DNA of 64,000 nucleotides from Streptomyces olivoverticillatus (lineage in GTDB: Bacteria > Actinomycetota > Actinomycetes > Streptomycetales > Streptomycetaceae): positions 156,791 through 220,790 of the forward strand of contig NZ_JACHJH010000002.1 of the NCBI RefSeq assembly GCF_014203555.1. Direction: 5' to 3'. A program made the position numbers and the translations under genes. This document shows, piece by piece, positions 8,309 through 18,197 of this stretch (position 1 is its first letter; every line of letters begins with the position of its first letter). The notes below the pieces were generated by a model that saw only the letters and a list, made by a program, of their open reading frames with translations, was not told where the DNA came from and did not search any database.

Positions 8309-9178
8309 GTGGCGAAGGGCAAACAGAAGCAAGGGCGCGGGCGCGCCGCCGAACCGGTCCGGGAGCAGGTGGCGGGCGGTACGGCCGAGCTCGTGCCCGA
8401 CCGCGACCGTCCGCGCGGCTTCACCCTGCTGATCGACCGCGCCCCGCAGTCCCACGTGGACCTCGACGACCCGTCCCACCTCGACTTCGCCTACCAGCGC
8501 AGGCTCGGCCACATCGCCGACCTCGTGGCGCCGCCCGGCAAGCCCGTCCAGGTCCTCCACCTGGGCGGCGGCGCCTTCACCCTCGCCCGCTACGTCGCGG
8601 CCACCCGGCCCCGATCCACCCAGCAGATCGTCGAAATCGACGCCCCGCTCGTCCAGTTCGTCCGCCGCGAGCTGCCCCTGGACGCCGCCTGGCGCATCCG
8701 CGTCCGCGGCGGCGACGCCCGCGAAGGACTGGCCAAGGTGCCGGACGCCTGGGCGGACCTGATCATTGCCGACGTCTTCGGCGGCGCCCGCACGCCCGCC
8801 CACCTGACCAGCACCGAGTTCACCGCCGAAGTCCGCAGGGCGCTGCGGCCGGGCGGCTTCTACGCGGCCAACCTCGCGGACGGCCCGCCGCTCGCCCACC
8901 TCAAGGCGCAGATCGCCACGGTGCGGACCGTCTTCCCCGAGCTGTGCCTGACCGCCGATCCGGCCGTGCTGCGCGGACGCCGCTTCGGCAACGCCGTGCT
9001 GCTCGCCTCCGACCGCGAGCTGCCCGTCGCCGAACTGACCCGGCGGGCCGCCACCGACCCGCACCAGGGCCGCGTCGAACACGGCCGCGCCCTCGACGAC
9101 TTCACCGGCGGCGCCGTGCCCGTCACCGACGCGAGCGCCCGCCCGTCCCCGGCGCCCCCGCCCTCCGTCTTCGAGTAA
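8309..9178 (+). CDS. Spermidine synthase-like methyltransferase-fold protein
   Basis: A 289-residue protein with a Rossmann core of the spermidine synthase/SAM-methyltransferase type. Visible elements are VLHLGGGAFTLARYVAATRP (nucleotide-binding glycine loop, about residues 81-100), IVEIDAPLVQFVR (acidic residue after strand 2) and DLIIADVFGGARTPAHLTS (strand 4). A basic, Gly/Arg-rich N-terminus precedes the core and a Pro/Ala-rich tail follows it. No membrane segments, unlike the fused MFS forms. GTG start after TTGAGG, 32 bp behind the preceding gene, so the two may be co-transcribed. True substrate is uncertain: many actinobacterial members are annotated fused spermidine synthase without proof. 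Confidence 0.85.
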   Translation: MAKGKQKQGRGRAAEPVREQVAGGTAELVPDRDRPRGFTLLIDRAPQSHVDLDDPSHLDFAYQRRLGHIADLVAPPGKPVQVLHLGGGAFTLARYVAATRPRSTQQIVEIDAPLVQFVRRELPLDAAWRIRVRGGDAREGLAKVPDAWADLIIADVFGGARTPAHLTSTEFTAEVRRALRPGGFYAANLADGPPLAHLKAQIATVRTVFPELCLTADPAVLRGRRFGNAVLLASDRELPVAELTRRAATDPHQGRVEHGRALDDFTGGAVPVTDASARPSPAPPPSVFE

Positions 9179-9184
9179 CCCCCG

Positions 9185-10561
9185 CTAGCCGGGCGGCAGC
9201 TGGCCCGTCCGGATCACCTCCGCGTACCAGCGGTAGCTGGACTTGGGGGTACGGGCGAGGGTGGCGTAGTCGACGTGGACCGTCCCGAAGCGCTTGCTGT
9301 AGCCGTACGACCATTCGAAGTTGTCCAGCAGTGACCAGAGGAAGTAGCCCCGCACGTCCGCCCCGTCGCCCAGCGCGCGCAGCACCGCCTCCAGATGGGC
9401 GTGGACATAGGCGATGCGCTCCGGGTCGTGCACCGCTCCCTCGGCGTCCGGCTTGTCGTCGTACGCCGCGCCGTTCTCGGTCACCAGCAGCGGCAGGCCC
9501 GGGGCCTCGCGCGTGAAGCGGAGCAGCAGGTCGTACAGGCCGGTGGGGTCGACGCTCCAGTCCATCGCCGTCCGCTTGCCGGGCGGCCGGTGGAAGGCGA
9601 CGCCGTCGGCGCCGGGCCAGGGGGACGCCGCCCGGGGGCCGTTGTCAGTGGCGGCTGATACCACTGTAGGCGCGTAGTAGTTGATGCCCAGTGCGTCGAG
9701 GGGGTGCTTGATGGCGTCCACATCACCGTCGCGGACGAACGACCAGTCCGTGATCCCCGCCGTGTCCGCGAGCAGGTCCGCCGGATATGCGCCGTGCAGC
9801 ATGGGCCCGGTGAAGATACGGGTGGACAGCGCGTCGATCCGCCGCTGAGCATCCAGGTCCGGCGCCGAGGGCGTCCTGGCCCGTACGGCGGCGGAGTTGA
9901 GGGCGACGGAGATCCCCACCGGCCGTGAGGCGGCGGCCCGCAGCGCCTGGGCGGCCAGCCCGTGCGCCAGGTTGAGGTGGTGGGCCGCCCGCAGCGCGTC
10001 GGCGGGGTCGGTGCGGCCCGGGGCGTGCACCCCGGAGGCATAGCCCAGGAAGGCGCTGCACCAGGGCTCGTTGAGGGTGCTCCACATCTCCACGCGGTCG
10101 CCGAGCGCCTCGCCGATCAGATGGGCGTAGTCGGCGAATCGGTGCGCGGTCTCGCGCGCGGGCCAGCCCCCGGCGCTCTCCAGCTCCTGCGGCAGGTCCC
10201 AGTGGTAGAGGGTGAGCACCGGCCGGATCCCGTGGCCGAGGAGGTCGTCGACGAGCGCGCGGTAGAAGTCCAGGCCGCGCGGCGAGACGGGCCCCCGGCC
10301 GGTGGGCTGGACGCGGGGCCAGGAGACGGAGAAGCGGTAGGCGCCCAGGCTCAGCCGGGCCATGAGCCCGACGTCCTCGGCGCGGCGGTGGTAGTGGCCG
10401 GTGGCGGTGTCACCGGTGTCGCCCCCGAGCACCCGGCCGGGGGTGTGGGAGAACGTGTCCCAGATGGACGGCGTCCGGCCGTCCTCCTGCGCCGCGCCCT
10501 CGATCTGGTACGCGGCGGTGGCCGCGCCCCAGAGGAAGCCGGGCGGAAAGTTCACGGTCAT
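9185..10561 (-). CDS. bglC: GH1 beta-glucosidase
   Basis: A 458-residue glycoside hydrolase family 1 enzyme. It begins [19 protein letters not shown], the usual GH1 opening. The acid/base glutamate is in STLNEPWC (about residue 165) and the nucleophile is in [12 protein letters not shown] (about residue 360); [17 protein letters not shown] closes the barrel. No signal peptide, so it hydrolyses imported cellobiose or cello-oligosaccharides in the cytoplasm. ATG follows CGGAGTG. It is the last gene of the cebE-cebF-cebG-bglC series, 38 bp behind cebG, and ends 6 bp from the convergent upstream gene. Confidence 0.93.
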   Translation of the reverse strand: MTVNFPPGFLWGAATAAYQIEGAAQEDGRTPSIWDTFSHTPGRVLGGDTGDTATGHYHRRAEDVGLMARLSLGAYRFSVSWPRVQPTGRGPVSPRGLDFYRALVDDLLGHGIRPVLTLYHWDLPQELESAGGWPARETAHRFADYAHLIGEALGDRVEMWSTLNEPWCSAFLGYASGVHAPGRTDPADALRAAHHLNLAHGLAAQALRAAASRPVGISVALNSAAVRARTPSAPDLDAQRRIDALSTRIFTGPMLHGAYPADLLADTAGITDWSFVRDGDVDAIKHPLDALGINYYAPTVVSAATDNGPRAASPWPGADGVAFHRPPGKRTAMDWSVDPTGLYDLLLRFTREAPGLPLLVTENGAAYDDKPDAEGAVHDPERIAYVHAHLEAVLRALGDGADVRGYFLWSLLDNFEWSYGYSKRFGTVHVDYATLARTPKSSYRWYAEVIRTGQLPPG

Positions 10562-10599
10562 AGCGCACTCCGAGGGATGAGGGAGGAATCGTGGGGGGA

Positions 10600-11469
10600 T
10601 CAGCCCTTGACCGCACCCCGCATGATGCCGCCGACGATCTGCTTGCCGAAGAAGGTGAAGGCCAGCAGCAGGGGCAGGGTGCCCAGCAGCGCGCCGGCCA
10701 TGATCACGGCCTGGTCGGGTACGTAACCGCGGCCGAGCCCCGTCAGGGCCACCTGCACGGTCGGGTTCTCCTGGGTCAGTGCGACCACGGGCCAGAAGAA
10801 GTCGTTCCAGGCCTGGACGAAGGAGAGCATCCCCAGCACGGCCATCGCCGGCCGGGCCACGGGGAAGACGACGTGCCACACCAGCCGCCAGCTGCTCGCC
10901 CCGTCCATCCGGGCCGCCTCCACCAGCTCGCCGGGCAGCGCCTCCACCAGGAACTGCCGCATGAAGAAGACGCCGAAGGCGCTGACCAGCGTGGGCAGCA
11001 CCACCGCCTGCAGGTGGTCGGTCCACCCCAGCCGGGCGATCACCATGAACAGGGGGACGACGCTCAGCTGCGGCGGCACCATCATCGTGCCGACCGTCAG
11101 CAGCAGCAGCGCGCCGCGGAAGCGGAAGCGCAGCTTGGCGAAGGCGAAGCCGGCGACGGTGCAGAAGAGCACGGTGCCCAGCGCGATGGTCCCCGCCACC
11201 AGCACTGTGTTGGCCAGGGCGAGCCCCATGCCCGCCTCGCCCCACGCCCGGGCCAGGTTCGCCGGGAGGTTGCCGCCGAACCACAGGGGAGGCGGGGTCC
11301 GGGCCAGCCGGGTGTCGTCGCGCGAGGCGGCGACGGCCGTCCACACCAGGGGGAAGAGCGACCCCGCGGTGAACAGCGCCAGCACCGCATAGGCGAACGG
11401 CCCGGCGTGCAGCTGCCGCCCGGCGCGTGCGAGGCCCGGCCTGCGCCGGGCGGGGACCGTGGCCGTCAC
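10600..11469 (-). CDS. cebG: Sugar ABC transporter permease (CebG-like)
   Basis: A 289-residue inner-membrane permease of the MalG type with about six membrane segments. The EAA loop contacting the ATPase is visible at [25 protein letters not shown] (about residues 185-208). The GTG start lies 9 bp behind the end of cebF. Together with CebF it forms the channel for cellobiose/cellotriose uptake; no ATPase gene is present, as expected for ceb systems that use the shared MsiK ATPase. The assignment rests on gene order and on the identity of the binding protein. Confidence 0.88.
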   Translation of the reverse strand: MTATVPARRRPGLARAGRQLHAGPFAYAVLALFTAGSLFPLVWTAVAASRDDTRLARTPPPLWFGGNLPANLARAWGEAGMGLALANTVLVAGTIALGTVLFCTVAGFAFAKLRFRFRGALLLLTVGTMMVPPQLSVVPLFMVIARLGWTDHLQAVVLPTLVSAFGVFFMRQFLVEALPGELVEAARMDGASSWRLVWHVVFPVARPAMAVLGMLSFVQAWNDFFWPVVALTQENPTVQVALTGLGRGYVPDQAVIMAGALLGTLPLLLAFTFFGKQIVGGIMRGAVKG

Positions 11470-11478
11470 CGCTTCCTC

Positions 11479-12471
11479 TCACCGGTCCTGGCGCAGCCGC
11501 CGCGCGAGGAGTGCGTTGACGGCCGCGATCAGCAGCAGGATCAGGAACATGCTCCAGGCGACGGCGCAGGCGCGCCCGAGGTGGAAGTTGAACCAGCCCT
11601 GTTCGTAGAGGTAGAGCCCCAGCGTCTGGAACTGCCGCGAGGCCCCGCCCTTCTGCCCGCCCGCCCCGCCGAACAGCAGCGGCTCGCCGAAGAGCTGCGT
11701 CGCCCCGATCGTCGAGACCACCACGGTGAACAGCACGGTCGGCCGCAGCGCCGGGAGCGTGACGTGCCGGAACTGCCGGGCGCGCGACGCCCCGTCCAGC
11801 GCCGCCGCCTCGTACAGATCGTCGGGCACGGCCCGCATGGCGGCCAGATAGATCAGCGCGTTGTAGCCCGTCCACCGCCAGATCACGATGGAGGAGACCG
11901 CGATCTGCGAACTCCAGGTGCCGCTCTGCCAGTCGACCGGGCCGATGCCCACGCCCCGCAGCGCCCAGTTGACCATCCCGTAGTCGCGCCCGTAGAGCAG
12001 CACAAAGACGAGCGTGGCGGCGGCGACGGAAGTGGCGTACGGGGTCAGCAGCGCGACCCGCCAGAAGGTGGCGGCCCGCAGCCGGTAGTGCAACAGGTGG
12101 GCCAGGCCCAGGGCCATCAGCAGCTGGGGGACGGTCGACAGGACGCCGATGGTGGCGGTGTTGCGCAGCGCGTTCCAGAAGAACTCGTTGCCCAGCAGCC
12201 GGGCGTAGTTGTGCAGCCCGACCCACTCGGTGCGGCCGGGCGAGGTCAGCTCGATGCGGTGCAGCGAGGCCCAGCCCGTATAGAGGAGGGGGAAGAGCCC
12301 GAAGACGGTGAAGAAGAGGAAGAAGGGCGCCACGAAGGCGTAGGGGCTGTAGCGCAGGTCCCAGCGGCAGAGCCGGCTGCGCCAGGGGTCCGGCGCGGGC
12401 CGGCCGCCGTGGTGGCCTCCGCCCTGCTCCCGCCGCGGGGCGCCCTCCGCCACCGTGGTCGTGGCCGTCAT
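11479..12471 (-). CDS. cebF: Sugar ABC transporter permease (CebF-like)
   Basis: A 330-residue MalF-type permease with about six hydrophobic segments (first at [21 protein letters not shown]). The EAA loop is at [26 protein letters not shown] (about residue 220-245). ATG at 12471 overlaps the stop of the binding-protein gene by 4 bp (ATGA), indicating translational coupling. The N-terminal 40 residues are Gly/His/Arg-rich and cytoplasmic. Partner of CebG in cello-oligosaccharide import. Confidence 0.88.
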   Translation of the reverse strand: MTATTTVAEGAPRREQGGGHHGGRPAPDPWRSRLCRWDLRYSPYAFVAPFFLFFTVFGLFPLLYTGWASLHRIELTSPGRTEWVGLHNYARLLGNEFFWNALRNTATIGVLSTVPQLLMALGLAHLLHYRLRAATFWRVALLTPYATSVAAATLVFVLLYGRDYGMVNWALRGVGIGPVDWQSGTWSSQIAVSSIVIWRWTGYNALIYLAAMRAVPDDLYEAAALDGASRARQFRHVTLPALRPTVLFTVVVSTIGATQLFGEPLLFGGAGGQKGGASRQFQTLGLYLYEQGWFNFHLGRACAVAWSMFLILLLIAAVNALLARRLRQDR

Positions 12472-13778
12472 TCGTCCACCGCGTTCTCGATCTCCTGCTG
12501 CGCCGCCCGCCAGCCCGCGCCGGGCGGCTTGCCCTGCTGCTCGACCTGGGGGATGCCGACGTCGGTGAACGCGCCGCCGATCTGCTGCTCCTTGGGGCCG
12601 TAGACGAGCGTGGGGACGGCGCGGGCCGCCGCCGCGAAGATCGCGCCGGTGGGGGCGCCGCCGAAGTAGGGATTGTGCGCGTCCCGCACCTCCGGCATGG
12701 CGTACGAGGCGGGGGTGGAGGGGATGCTGGCCTGCCGCTCGAAGAGCCTGGCCTGCTGTGCGGGTGCGGTCAGCCAGACGGCGAGGTCGACGGCGGCGGC
12801 CTTGTGCCGGGCGGCCTTGGGGACGGTGATGAAGGAGCCGCCCCAGTTGGCGGGGCGGGGCGCCGGGGCCACATCCCATTTGTCCTTGCCCGCCGGGCCC
12901 GACTTCTCCTTGATGTAGCCGAGCATCCAGGGCGGGCAGGCGACGGTGGCGAAGCGGCCGTTGGCATACGCCTGGTCCCAGGGCTTCTCGAACTGCTTGA
13001 GCCGTGCGGTCAGCCCGTCGCGCGCCGCGCGCACCGCCAGCTCCCAGGACGCCCTGACCGCCGGGCTGTTGCTCCAGATCGGCCGGGAGCGGCGGTCGTA
13101 GTAGCGCTCGGCGTAGCCGTGCACGGAGGCGTTGTAGATCCCGGCCGCCGAGTCGGTGAAGACCGTCCCGGCCGGGGCCCGCTTCTTGTAGGCGAGGCCG
13201 GTGGTGAGGTACTTGCGCCAGTCGCCCGCCCACAGCCGGCCGACCGCCTCCCGGGCGGTGGGCAGCCCCGCGCGCCGGAAGAGGTCCTTGCGGTAGCACA
13301 TGGCGATCGGCCCGATGTCGGTGCCGAGGCCGATGGTCCTGCCGTCGCGGGTGGTGGCCTGCTCCCACTTCCAGGGCAGCCAGTCGCGGCGGTGGACGCC
13401 CTTCGCGGCGGAGAGGTCCTCGAAGAGGCCGCCCTGGGCGGTGGCCAGCTCGTGGATGTCGCCGACCTCGACGGCCTGGATGTCCAGGAGGCCGCTGCCC
13501 GCGGCGAGGTGGGTGAGGAGTTGCGGGTAATAGGCGTCGTTGCGCTCGATCACGCTCTCCTTGACGGCCACGTCCGGGTGGAGGCGCTCGTACTCGCGGT
13601 AGAGGCCGGCCTGCTGGTAGCCAAAGACACCGAAGGTGCCGATGGTGACCGTGGTCCGGCCCCGGCCGCCGTCGCCCCGGGCGCAGCCGCCGAGGAGGGC
13701 GGCGCCCAGGACGAGCACGGCCGCCACCGCGAGGAACACCGCCCTGCGCCGGGGCCGGGCCCGGTACCCCGGCGTCAT
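12468..13778 (-). CDS. cebE: Cello-oligosaccharide-binding lipoprotein (CebE-like)
   Basis: A 436-residue extracellular solute-binding protein with an Arg-rich n-region, a hydrophobic stretch ([18 protein letters not shown]) and lipobox LLGGC, so the mature lipoprotein starts at Cys32 or nearby. The sequence [18 protein letters not shown], then [16 protein letters not shown], then [22 protein letters not shown] matches cellobiose/cellotriose-binding CebE proteins as I remember them. It is the first gene of the ceb-bgl unit. Its ATG overlaps the stop of a cold-shock gene by 4 bp; in other streptomycetes this position is occupied by a divergent cebR, which is absent here. Confidence 0.88.
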   Translation of the reverse strand: MTPGYRARPRRRAVFLAVAAVLVLGAALLGGCARGDGGRGRTTVTIGTFGVFGYQQAGLYREYERLHPDVAVKESVIERNDAYYPQLLTHLAAGSGLLDIQAVEVGDIHELATAQGGLFEDLSAAKGVHRRDWLPWKWEQATTRDGRTIGLGTDIGPIAMCYRKDLFRRAGLPTAREAVGRLWAGDWRKYLTTGLAYKKRAPAGTVFTDSAAGIYNASVHGYAERYYDRRSRPIWSNSPAVRASWELAVRAARDGLTARLKQFEKPWDQAYANGRFATVACPPWMLGYIKEKSGPAGKDKWDVAPAPRPANWGGSFITVPKAARHKAAAVDLAVWLTAPAQQARLFERQASIPSTPASYAMPEVRDAHNPYFGGAPTGAIFAAAARAVPTLVYGPKEQQIGGAFTDVGIPQVEQQGKPPGAGWRAAQQEIENAVDE

Positions 13779-13978
13779 CCGGGGATGACGTGCTCCGCCT
13801 GTGGCCCCTTGGGCCCCTGGACGACGTCATACGTGACGGGCTGGTTCTCCTCCAGGGACCTGTAGCCCGCGGAGTCGATGGCGGAGAAGTGGACGAACAC
13901 GTCCGGACCGCCGTCGTCCTGCTCGATGAAGCCGAAACCCTTTTCGGCGTTGAACCACTTCACTTTGCCTGTTGCCAT
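13775..13978 (-). CDS. Cold-shock protein, CspA family
   Basis: A 67-residue single OB-fold protein starting [23 protein letters not shown]1 (KGFGFIEQ) and RNP2 (VFVHFSAI) nucleic-acid-binding motifs are intact. It binds single-stranded RNA or DNA as an RNA chaperone. An upstream in-frame ATG would add 28 residues unlike any cold-shock protein, so the start at 13978 is preferred; AAGGG lies upstream. Its TGA overlaps the cebE ATG, so some cebE expression may come from the csp transcript. That link between a cold-shock gene and a sugar transporter is unusual. Confidence 0.93.
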   Translation of the reverse strand: MATGKVKWFNAEKGFGFIEQDDGGPDVFVHFSAIDSAGYRSLEENQPVTYDVVQGPKGPQAEHVIPG

Positions 13979-14082
13979 CGGTGGTGAACCCTTCGTCCGG
14001 TATCCGGCACCTGAGCATTCCCCGATGACGGGCGAACTCCCACCATCTGTCCCAGGGATCACCCCTGAGGGCTACAAAACGA

Positions 14083-14118
14083 CAAGAGCCCGACCCGCTT
14101 TCGCGGATCGGGCTCTTG
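14083..14118 (-). terminator. Rho-independent terminator of tRNA-His
   Basis: An 11-bp arm (CAAGAGCCCGA / TCGGGCTCTTG), one mismatch, then a 4-bp stem (CCGC/GCGG) with a TTTC loop. On the minus strand it is followed by TCGTTTTG. It starts 9 bases after the tRNA-His 3' end. Confidence 0.85.
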
Positions 14119-14127
14119 CTCGATCAG

Positions 14128-14201
14128 GGTGAGTAACGGGACTCGAACCCGCGACATCCTGGACCACAACCAGGTGCTCTACCTGCTGAGCTATACCCAC
14201 C
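14128..14201 (-). tRNA. tRNA-His (GTG anticodon)
   Basis: Cloverleaf read on the minus strand: acceptor stem GTGGGTA (14200-14194) pairs with TACTCAC (14135-14129) with one G-T pair. The D arm is GCTCAGCAGGTAGAGC, the anticodon arm is CTGG-TTGTGGT-CCAG with anticodon GTG, and the T arm is CGGGTTCGAGTCCCG. The extra 5' G-1 characteristic of tRNA-His is encoded (complement of C14201) and faces C73 (complement of G14128). CCA is not encoded in full. Confidence 0.95.
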
Positions 14202-14265
14202 ATGTCCGGTGTTTGTTTCCGTGTTTCCTACCGGCCGAGAAAAAGTGTACAGGGTCCGGAGGGGT

Positions 14266-14300
14266 GCTCGCTCCCGGCTTTCGCCTCGCCGGGAGCGAGC
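14266..14300 (-). terminator. Terminator hairpin downstream of orn
   Basis: A perfect 13-bp stem (GCTCGCTCCCGGC, 14266-14278, with GCCGGGAGCGAGC, 14288-14300) and a 9-base loop, 19 bp past the orn stop. No U-run follows directly on the minus strand; a T5 tract lies about 20 bases further on. Confidence 0.7.
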
Positions 14301-14318
14301 TGCGTCACTCTGCCGTCC

Positions 14319-14924
<606 letters not shown>

Positions 14925-14929
14925 ACGTC

Positions 14930-16267
14930 TCACCCTACGGGGCGCTCCCGCTGGCCGGGCAGCCGCGGAGTGTAGAGATCCGATTCCGGTTTGCCGGGGT
15001 CGGGGGCGGTGGCCCCGTGCCCACCGGCGTGGCCGGGCGTATGAGCGATATGTCCGCTATGCCCTGAGTGTGGCGGTGGTGCGCCGAGCGGTCCGCCCGT
15101 CACGGCATGGGTAGCCGTGGCCATGGCCGCCCGCCGCATCGCCATCAGCGACGCCTCGCCGGTGCGCGGGTCGCCCAGCTCCGGCCTCTCGAACCGGTCG
15201 CCGCGATCGCTGCGCTCCGCACGCTCGGCCCGCTCCGGCCGGCCGTCCCCCTGGGGGCGGCGCGCCCGGTAGGCGGCCCGGTAGGCCGCCGGGGAGGACC
15301 CCAGCTGCCTGCGGAAATGTCCGCGCAGCGCCACCGGCGAGCGGAAGCCGCAGCGCCCGGCGACCTCGTCCACGGAGTAATCCGAGGTCTCCAGGAGCCG
15401 CTGTGCCTGGAGCACCCGCTGGGTGATCAGCCACTGCAGCGGTGCGCTCCCGGTGAGCGAGCGGAACCGCCGGTCGAAGGTGCGACGGCTCATATAGGCG
15501 CGGGCGGCCAGGGTCTCCACGTCGAACTGCTCGTGGAGGTGCTCCAGCGCCCAGGCGACGACCTCGGCCAGCGGGTCGGCACCGATCTCCTCCGGTAAAG
15601 ACCTGTCGAGGTAGCGCTCCTGTCCTCCGCTGCGGCGCGGCGGCACCACGAGGCGGCGGGCCAGGGCCCCCGCGGCGTCGGCGCCGTGATCGGTGCGGAC
15701 GATGTGCAGGCACAGGTCGATGCCTGCCGCGGTGCCCGCGGACGTCAGTACGTCGCCGTCGTCCACGAAGAGCTCCCGCGGGTCCACGTGGACCGACGGA
15801 TAGCGCTTGGCGAGCGTGGGCGCGTACATCCAGTGGGTGGTGGCGGGCCTGCCGTCGAGCAGGCCCGCGGCGGCCAGTACAAAGGCCCCGGTGCACAGCC
15901 CGACGATGCGGGCTCCCTCTTCGTGGGCCCGGCGCAGCGCGTCGAGCGCGGCGGCCGGCGGCGGCTGTGTGATGGACCGCCAGGCCGGTACGACGACGGT
16001 GCCGGCCCTGGAGAGCGCCTCCAGGCCGTACGGTGCGGTCAATTCCAGGCCGCCGGTTGTTCGCAATGGCACATCTTCGCCCGCGCACACCAGCAATCGG
16101 TAGCGGGGAACTCCTGCGTCCTGTCGGTCGATTCCGAACACAGAGAGCGGAATGGAACTTTCGAAGATAGGGCCGCCGCTGAAAAGCAGTACGGCGACAA
16201 TCTCCCGGCGGCGGCGTCCGGAGAGCTTGCGCGCGGTCTCCGGTACGGTCGTGGAGTCCTGGCTCAT
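14930..16267 (-). CDS. adpA: AdpA, global developmental regulator (AraC/XylS, GATase1-like)
   Basis: A 445-residue protein with an N-terminal DJ-1/ThiJ/PfpI dimerisation domain (about 25-200; GLCTGAFVLAAAGLLDGRPATTHW) and a C-terminal AraC-type double helix-turn-helix (about 235-340; LAARAYMSRRTFDRRFRSLTG and VDEVAGRCGFRSPVALRGHFRRQLG). The C-terminal 100 residues are low-complexity and His/Gly-rich. It activates and represses hundreds of genes for aerial growth, secreted proteases and antibiotics. One Leu codon in the linker between the domains (LDRSLPEE) is TTA at 15596-15598, so translation depends on the bldA tRNA, as known for adpA. Adjacent to orn, as in other streptomycetes. Confidence 0.97.
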   Translation of the reverse strand: MSQDSTTVPETARKLSGRRRREIVAVLLFSGGPIFESSIPLSVFGIDRQDAGVPRYRLLVCAGEDVPLRTTGGLELTAPYGLEALSRAGTVVVPAWRSITQPPPAAALDALRRAHEEGARIVGLCTGAFVLAAAGLLDGRPATTHWMYAPTLAKRYPSVHVDPRELFVDDGDVLTSAGTAAGIDLCLHIVRTDHGADAAGALARRLVVPPRRSGGQERYLDRSLPEEIGADPLAEVVAWALEHLHEQFDVETLAARAYMSRRTFDRRFRSLTGSAPLQWLITQRVLQAQRLLETSDYSVDEVAGRCGFRSPVALRGHFRRQLGSSPAAYRAAYRARRPQGDGRPERAERAERSDRGDRFERPELGDPRTGEASLMAMRRAAMATATHAVTGGPLGAPPPHSGHSGHIAHTPGHAGGHGATAPDPGKPESDLYTPRLPGQRERPVG

Positions 16268-16615
16268 GGCGCTAAGCCCCCCTCGGCGGTCGAGTCCTCT
16301 CGGTCCTGAACGGTTCCCCCGCCGGTCATGGCCAAGATCGAATCTACTGCGTCGCTTGGAGACGCGGTGACCAGTTCACCACCCGCCTCTAAGTCGACAT
16401 GACAACTTGGCGCGAAGCGTTCGATCACGAAGCGTTGCACTTGCAGCCCTCGGTGAAAAGTACGCCTCTCGCCCATGCCCACTCTCCGTAGGCGGCAACC
16501 GCCCTCCGCGGTCCTTTCCTTGCTGGTCGACCGGCTGTTGGGGGCGGCTGTGAGGAGGGTACGAAGTTCGGCCTGAACTTGGCTGAAAACCTACGGGTCC
16601 AGGCGTGCGAGAGGG
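16268..16615 (-). promoter_or_regulatory. Long leader/promoter region of adpA
   Basis: A 348-bp gene-free stretch upstream of adpA, noticeably less G+C-rich than neighbouring genes. In other streptomycetes the adpA upstream region is long and bound by several regulators, including AdpA itself. I cannot place a promoter with certainty. A 72-codon open frame ending in ATGA at the adpA start lacks Streptomyces codon bias and is treated as leader. Confidence 0.55.
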
Positions 16616-16948
16616 TCAGTCGAGGGGCGTACCGGGCCCCTGATGCCGGGCTCCGCGATGGCTCCCCGCGCCCGTCCGGCCGTGCCGTCCGCGGTGCGGA
16701 AGGGATTGCTCCGCGGTGACCCGGGCGGCCGTCCGCTCGGCCTGCCGCAGCAGCGCGTGGCAGACACAGGTGAGGGCCACCAGGCCGGCCGCGGTGCCGA
16801 CGGACCCGGCGAAGGACTGACCGCACATCAGCAGGACGACCGGGACCAGGGCGCAGCTGAACGCCGCCCAGCGGACCACGTCGCTCACCGGATCGGGGGA
16901 CTGCCCGGAGGGGGCGTCCTCGCGGGCGAAATCTCGGCTTCCGGGCAC
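16616..16948 (-). CDS. Small membrane protein of unknown function
   Basis: A 110-residue protein with two likely membrane helices (FSCALVPVVLLMCGQSFAGS and VGTAAGLVALTCVCHALL, about residues 30-67) joined by a very short loop, then a basic, His/Gly/Arg-rich cytoplasmic tail. GTG start preceded by GGGAG at 7 bases. It sits upstream of adpA on the same strand, a position where streptomycetes often keep a small hypothetical gene. Function unknown; tight linkage to adpA is the only clue. Confidence 0.7.
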   Translation of the reverse strand: MPGSRDFAREDAPSGQSPDPVSDVVRWAAFSCALVPVVLLMCGQSFAGSVGTAAGLVALTCVCHALLRQAERTAARVTAEQSLPHRGRHGRTGAGSHRGARHQGPGTPLD

Positions 16949-17280
16949 GGAGGGCTCCCTGCTGGCGGCGGCTGGCGGTACTACAACGGCGGCCCGGGGG
17001 TCTGGGTCACTGGGGAGTGGGTACCAGTGAGTAGAGCCGGGGCCATTGCGCTACGCGCCGCGCTCGTGCATGCTCCGGGGAACGCCCGCGGGGGCCGGAT
17101 CCCGCTGGGCAGCCCCTGGGCAGGCAGTGAGTGGCGCCGTACCCTGGGGGTAAGCACTTGAAAAGATGAATCCCGGACGGATTTGGCCGTCCAAGATCCA
17201 TCCCGTGGGCGCGTCCCCGACAACTCCAACCAGTCCACCGCCGTTCCCCTCGACCAGAGGCTTCCTTCGCCGAGACACCG
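16949..17280. other. Divergent promoter region, no gene seen
   Basis: A 332-bp spacer between the small membrane protein (minus) and the universal stress protein (plus). It contains an imperfect hairpin around 17178-17196 (GGACGG, ATTTGGC, CCGTCC) but no convincing coding frame. Both genes probably start here. Confidence 0.5.
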
Positions 17281-17802
17281 ATGGCCGGTCACGAATTCTC
17301 CGAACCCGCGGACCGCAAGGGAATCGCCGATCAGACGGCGAACCCCGAAGCGGCGGAAGAAACACGTCATTCCTGCGATCCGGCGTTCCAGCACGGCGTC
17401 GTGGTGGGCTTCGACGGTTCCATGTCGAGTGAGCGGGCGCTTGCTTATGCAATCGGTATGGCCCGGCGCTCCGGCTCGGGGCTGATCATCGTCCATGTGG
17501 CCAACCGGCTGCCGACGACGGTCTGGGCGGGCTGTGAGCCGCCGGTCTTCGTGGACGTTCCCGATCACCGCACCGAGGTCCTCGGTCTGGAGCTGGCCTG
17601 TGCGGACTATCTGTCGGAAGTGCCGTGGATCCTCGTCGAGCGCGGCGGGGACATTTGCCACGAACTCGAAGAAGTCGGGCGCGAATACGCGGCCGACGCC
17701 ATTGTGGTGGGCTCCACGCACGGCTTGGTCGGCCGGATCTTCGGCTCGGTCGCGGGCCGGCTGGCGCGGCGTGCGCAGCGGCCGGTCGTGGTGATCCCGT
17801 AG
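17281..17802 (+). CDS. Universal stress protein (UspA family)
   Basis: A 173-residue single Usp domain. The core starts at GVVVGFDGSMSSERALAYAI (about residue 40) and ends with the ATP-binding signature VVGSTHGLVGRIFGSVAGRLARRAQRPVVVIP (G-x2-G-x9-G-S). A 38-residue polar N-terminal extension is not part of the fold. Likely an ATP-binding stress or signalling protein of the cytoplasm. The ATG at 17281 has a weak ribosome-binding site; an internal start at the Usp core cannot be excluded. Confidence 0.88.
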   Translation: MAGHEFSEPADRKGIADQTANPEAAEETRHSCDPAFQHGVVVGFDGSMSSERALAYAIGMARRSGSGLIIVHVANRLPTTVWAGCEPPVFVDVPDHRTEVLGLELACADYLSEVPWILVERGGDICHELEEVGREYAADAIVVGSTHGLVGRIFGSVAGRLARRAQRPVVVIP

Positions 17803-18048
17803 CGCGCTCCCGCCCGACGGCGGCGGGGCGCCGGCTTCCGGAGCGTCAACTCGCTTGCGGCGCAGGCCCGTGGCTTCGATTCCGGCGTGACAGCGGAGCG
17901 GAATCTACTCGCGCGTAGAAGGTGGATGCCGCCGCGGCGAGGGGTAGAACACCGGCGCAAGCGCGATGCGTGCTGCCGGACGGGAGGTGACGGTTCCCGG
18001 GATCGGCGGCATCGCCGCCGGCGCGAGGGTACGCCGGCGCAGGGGAGG

Positions 18049-18086
18049 CGGTTCCCCGCGCGCGTGGTGGCACGCGCGGGGAACCG
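18049..18086. terminator. Strong hairpin between usp and glmS
   Basis: The arm CACGCGCGGGGAACCG (18071-18086) pairs with 18049-18066 with a 2-base bulge, closing on a short loop, and is followed by CCCTCTTT on the plus strand. It sits between convergent usp and glmS and may serve both. The rest of 17803-18197 (395 bp) shows no convincing gene. Confidence 0.75.
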
Positions 18087-18197
18087 TCCCTCTTTGCGGC
18101 CGGCCTCCGGGCTTTCGCCGAGGTGGCCGGCCGCGGCAGGGGCGACTCGATGAGTGGTCGCGGGGACAGGCCGCTTCCGTGAGCCCCCCAAGTCGGA

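Noticed and set aside
14128..14201. Attachment site for an integrated element at tRNA-His
   Set aside because: No integrase gene or repeated tRNA 3' end nearby.
16264..16482. 72-codon frame joined to the adpA start
   Set aside because: Weak third-position G+C, two TTA codons and no similarity that I recognise; better read as leader. Kept as a finding only.
17803..18197. Short frames between usp and glmS
   Set aside because: Arg/Gly/Ala-rich with no start signals; the stretch holds terminator hairpins.
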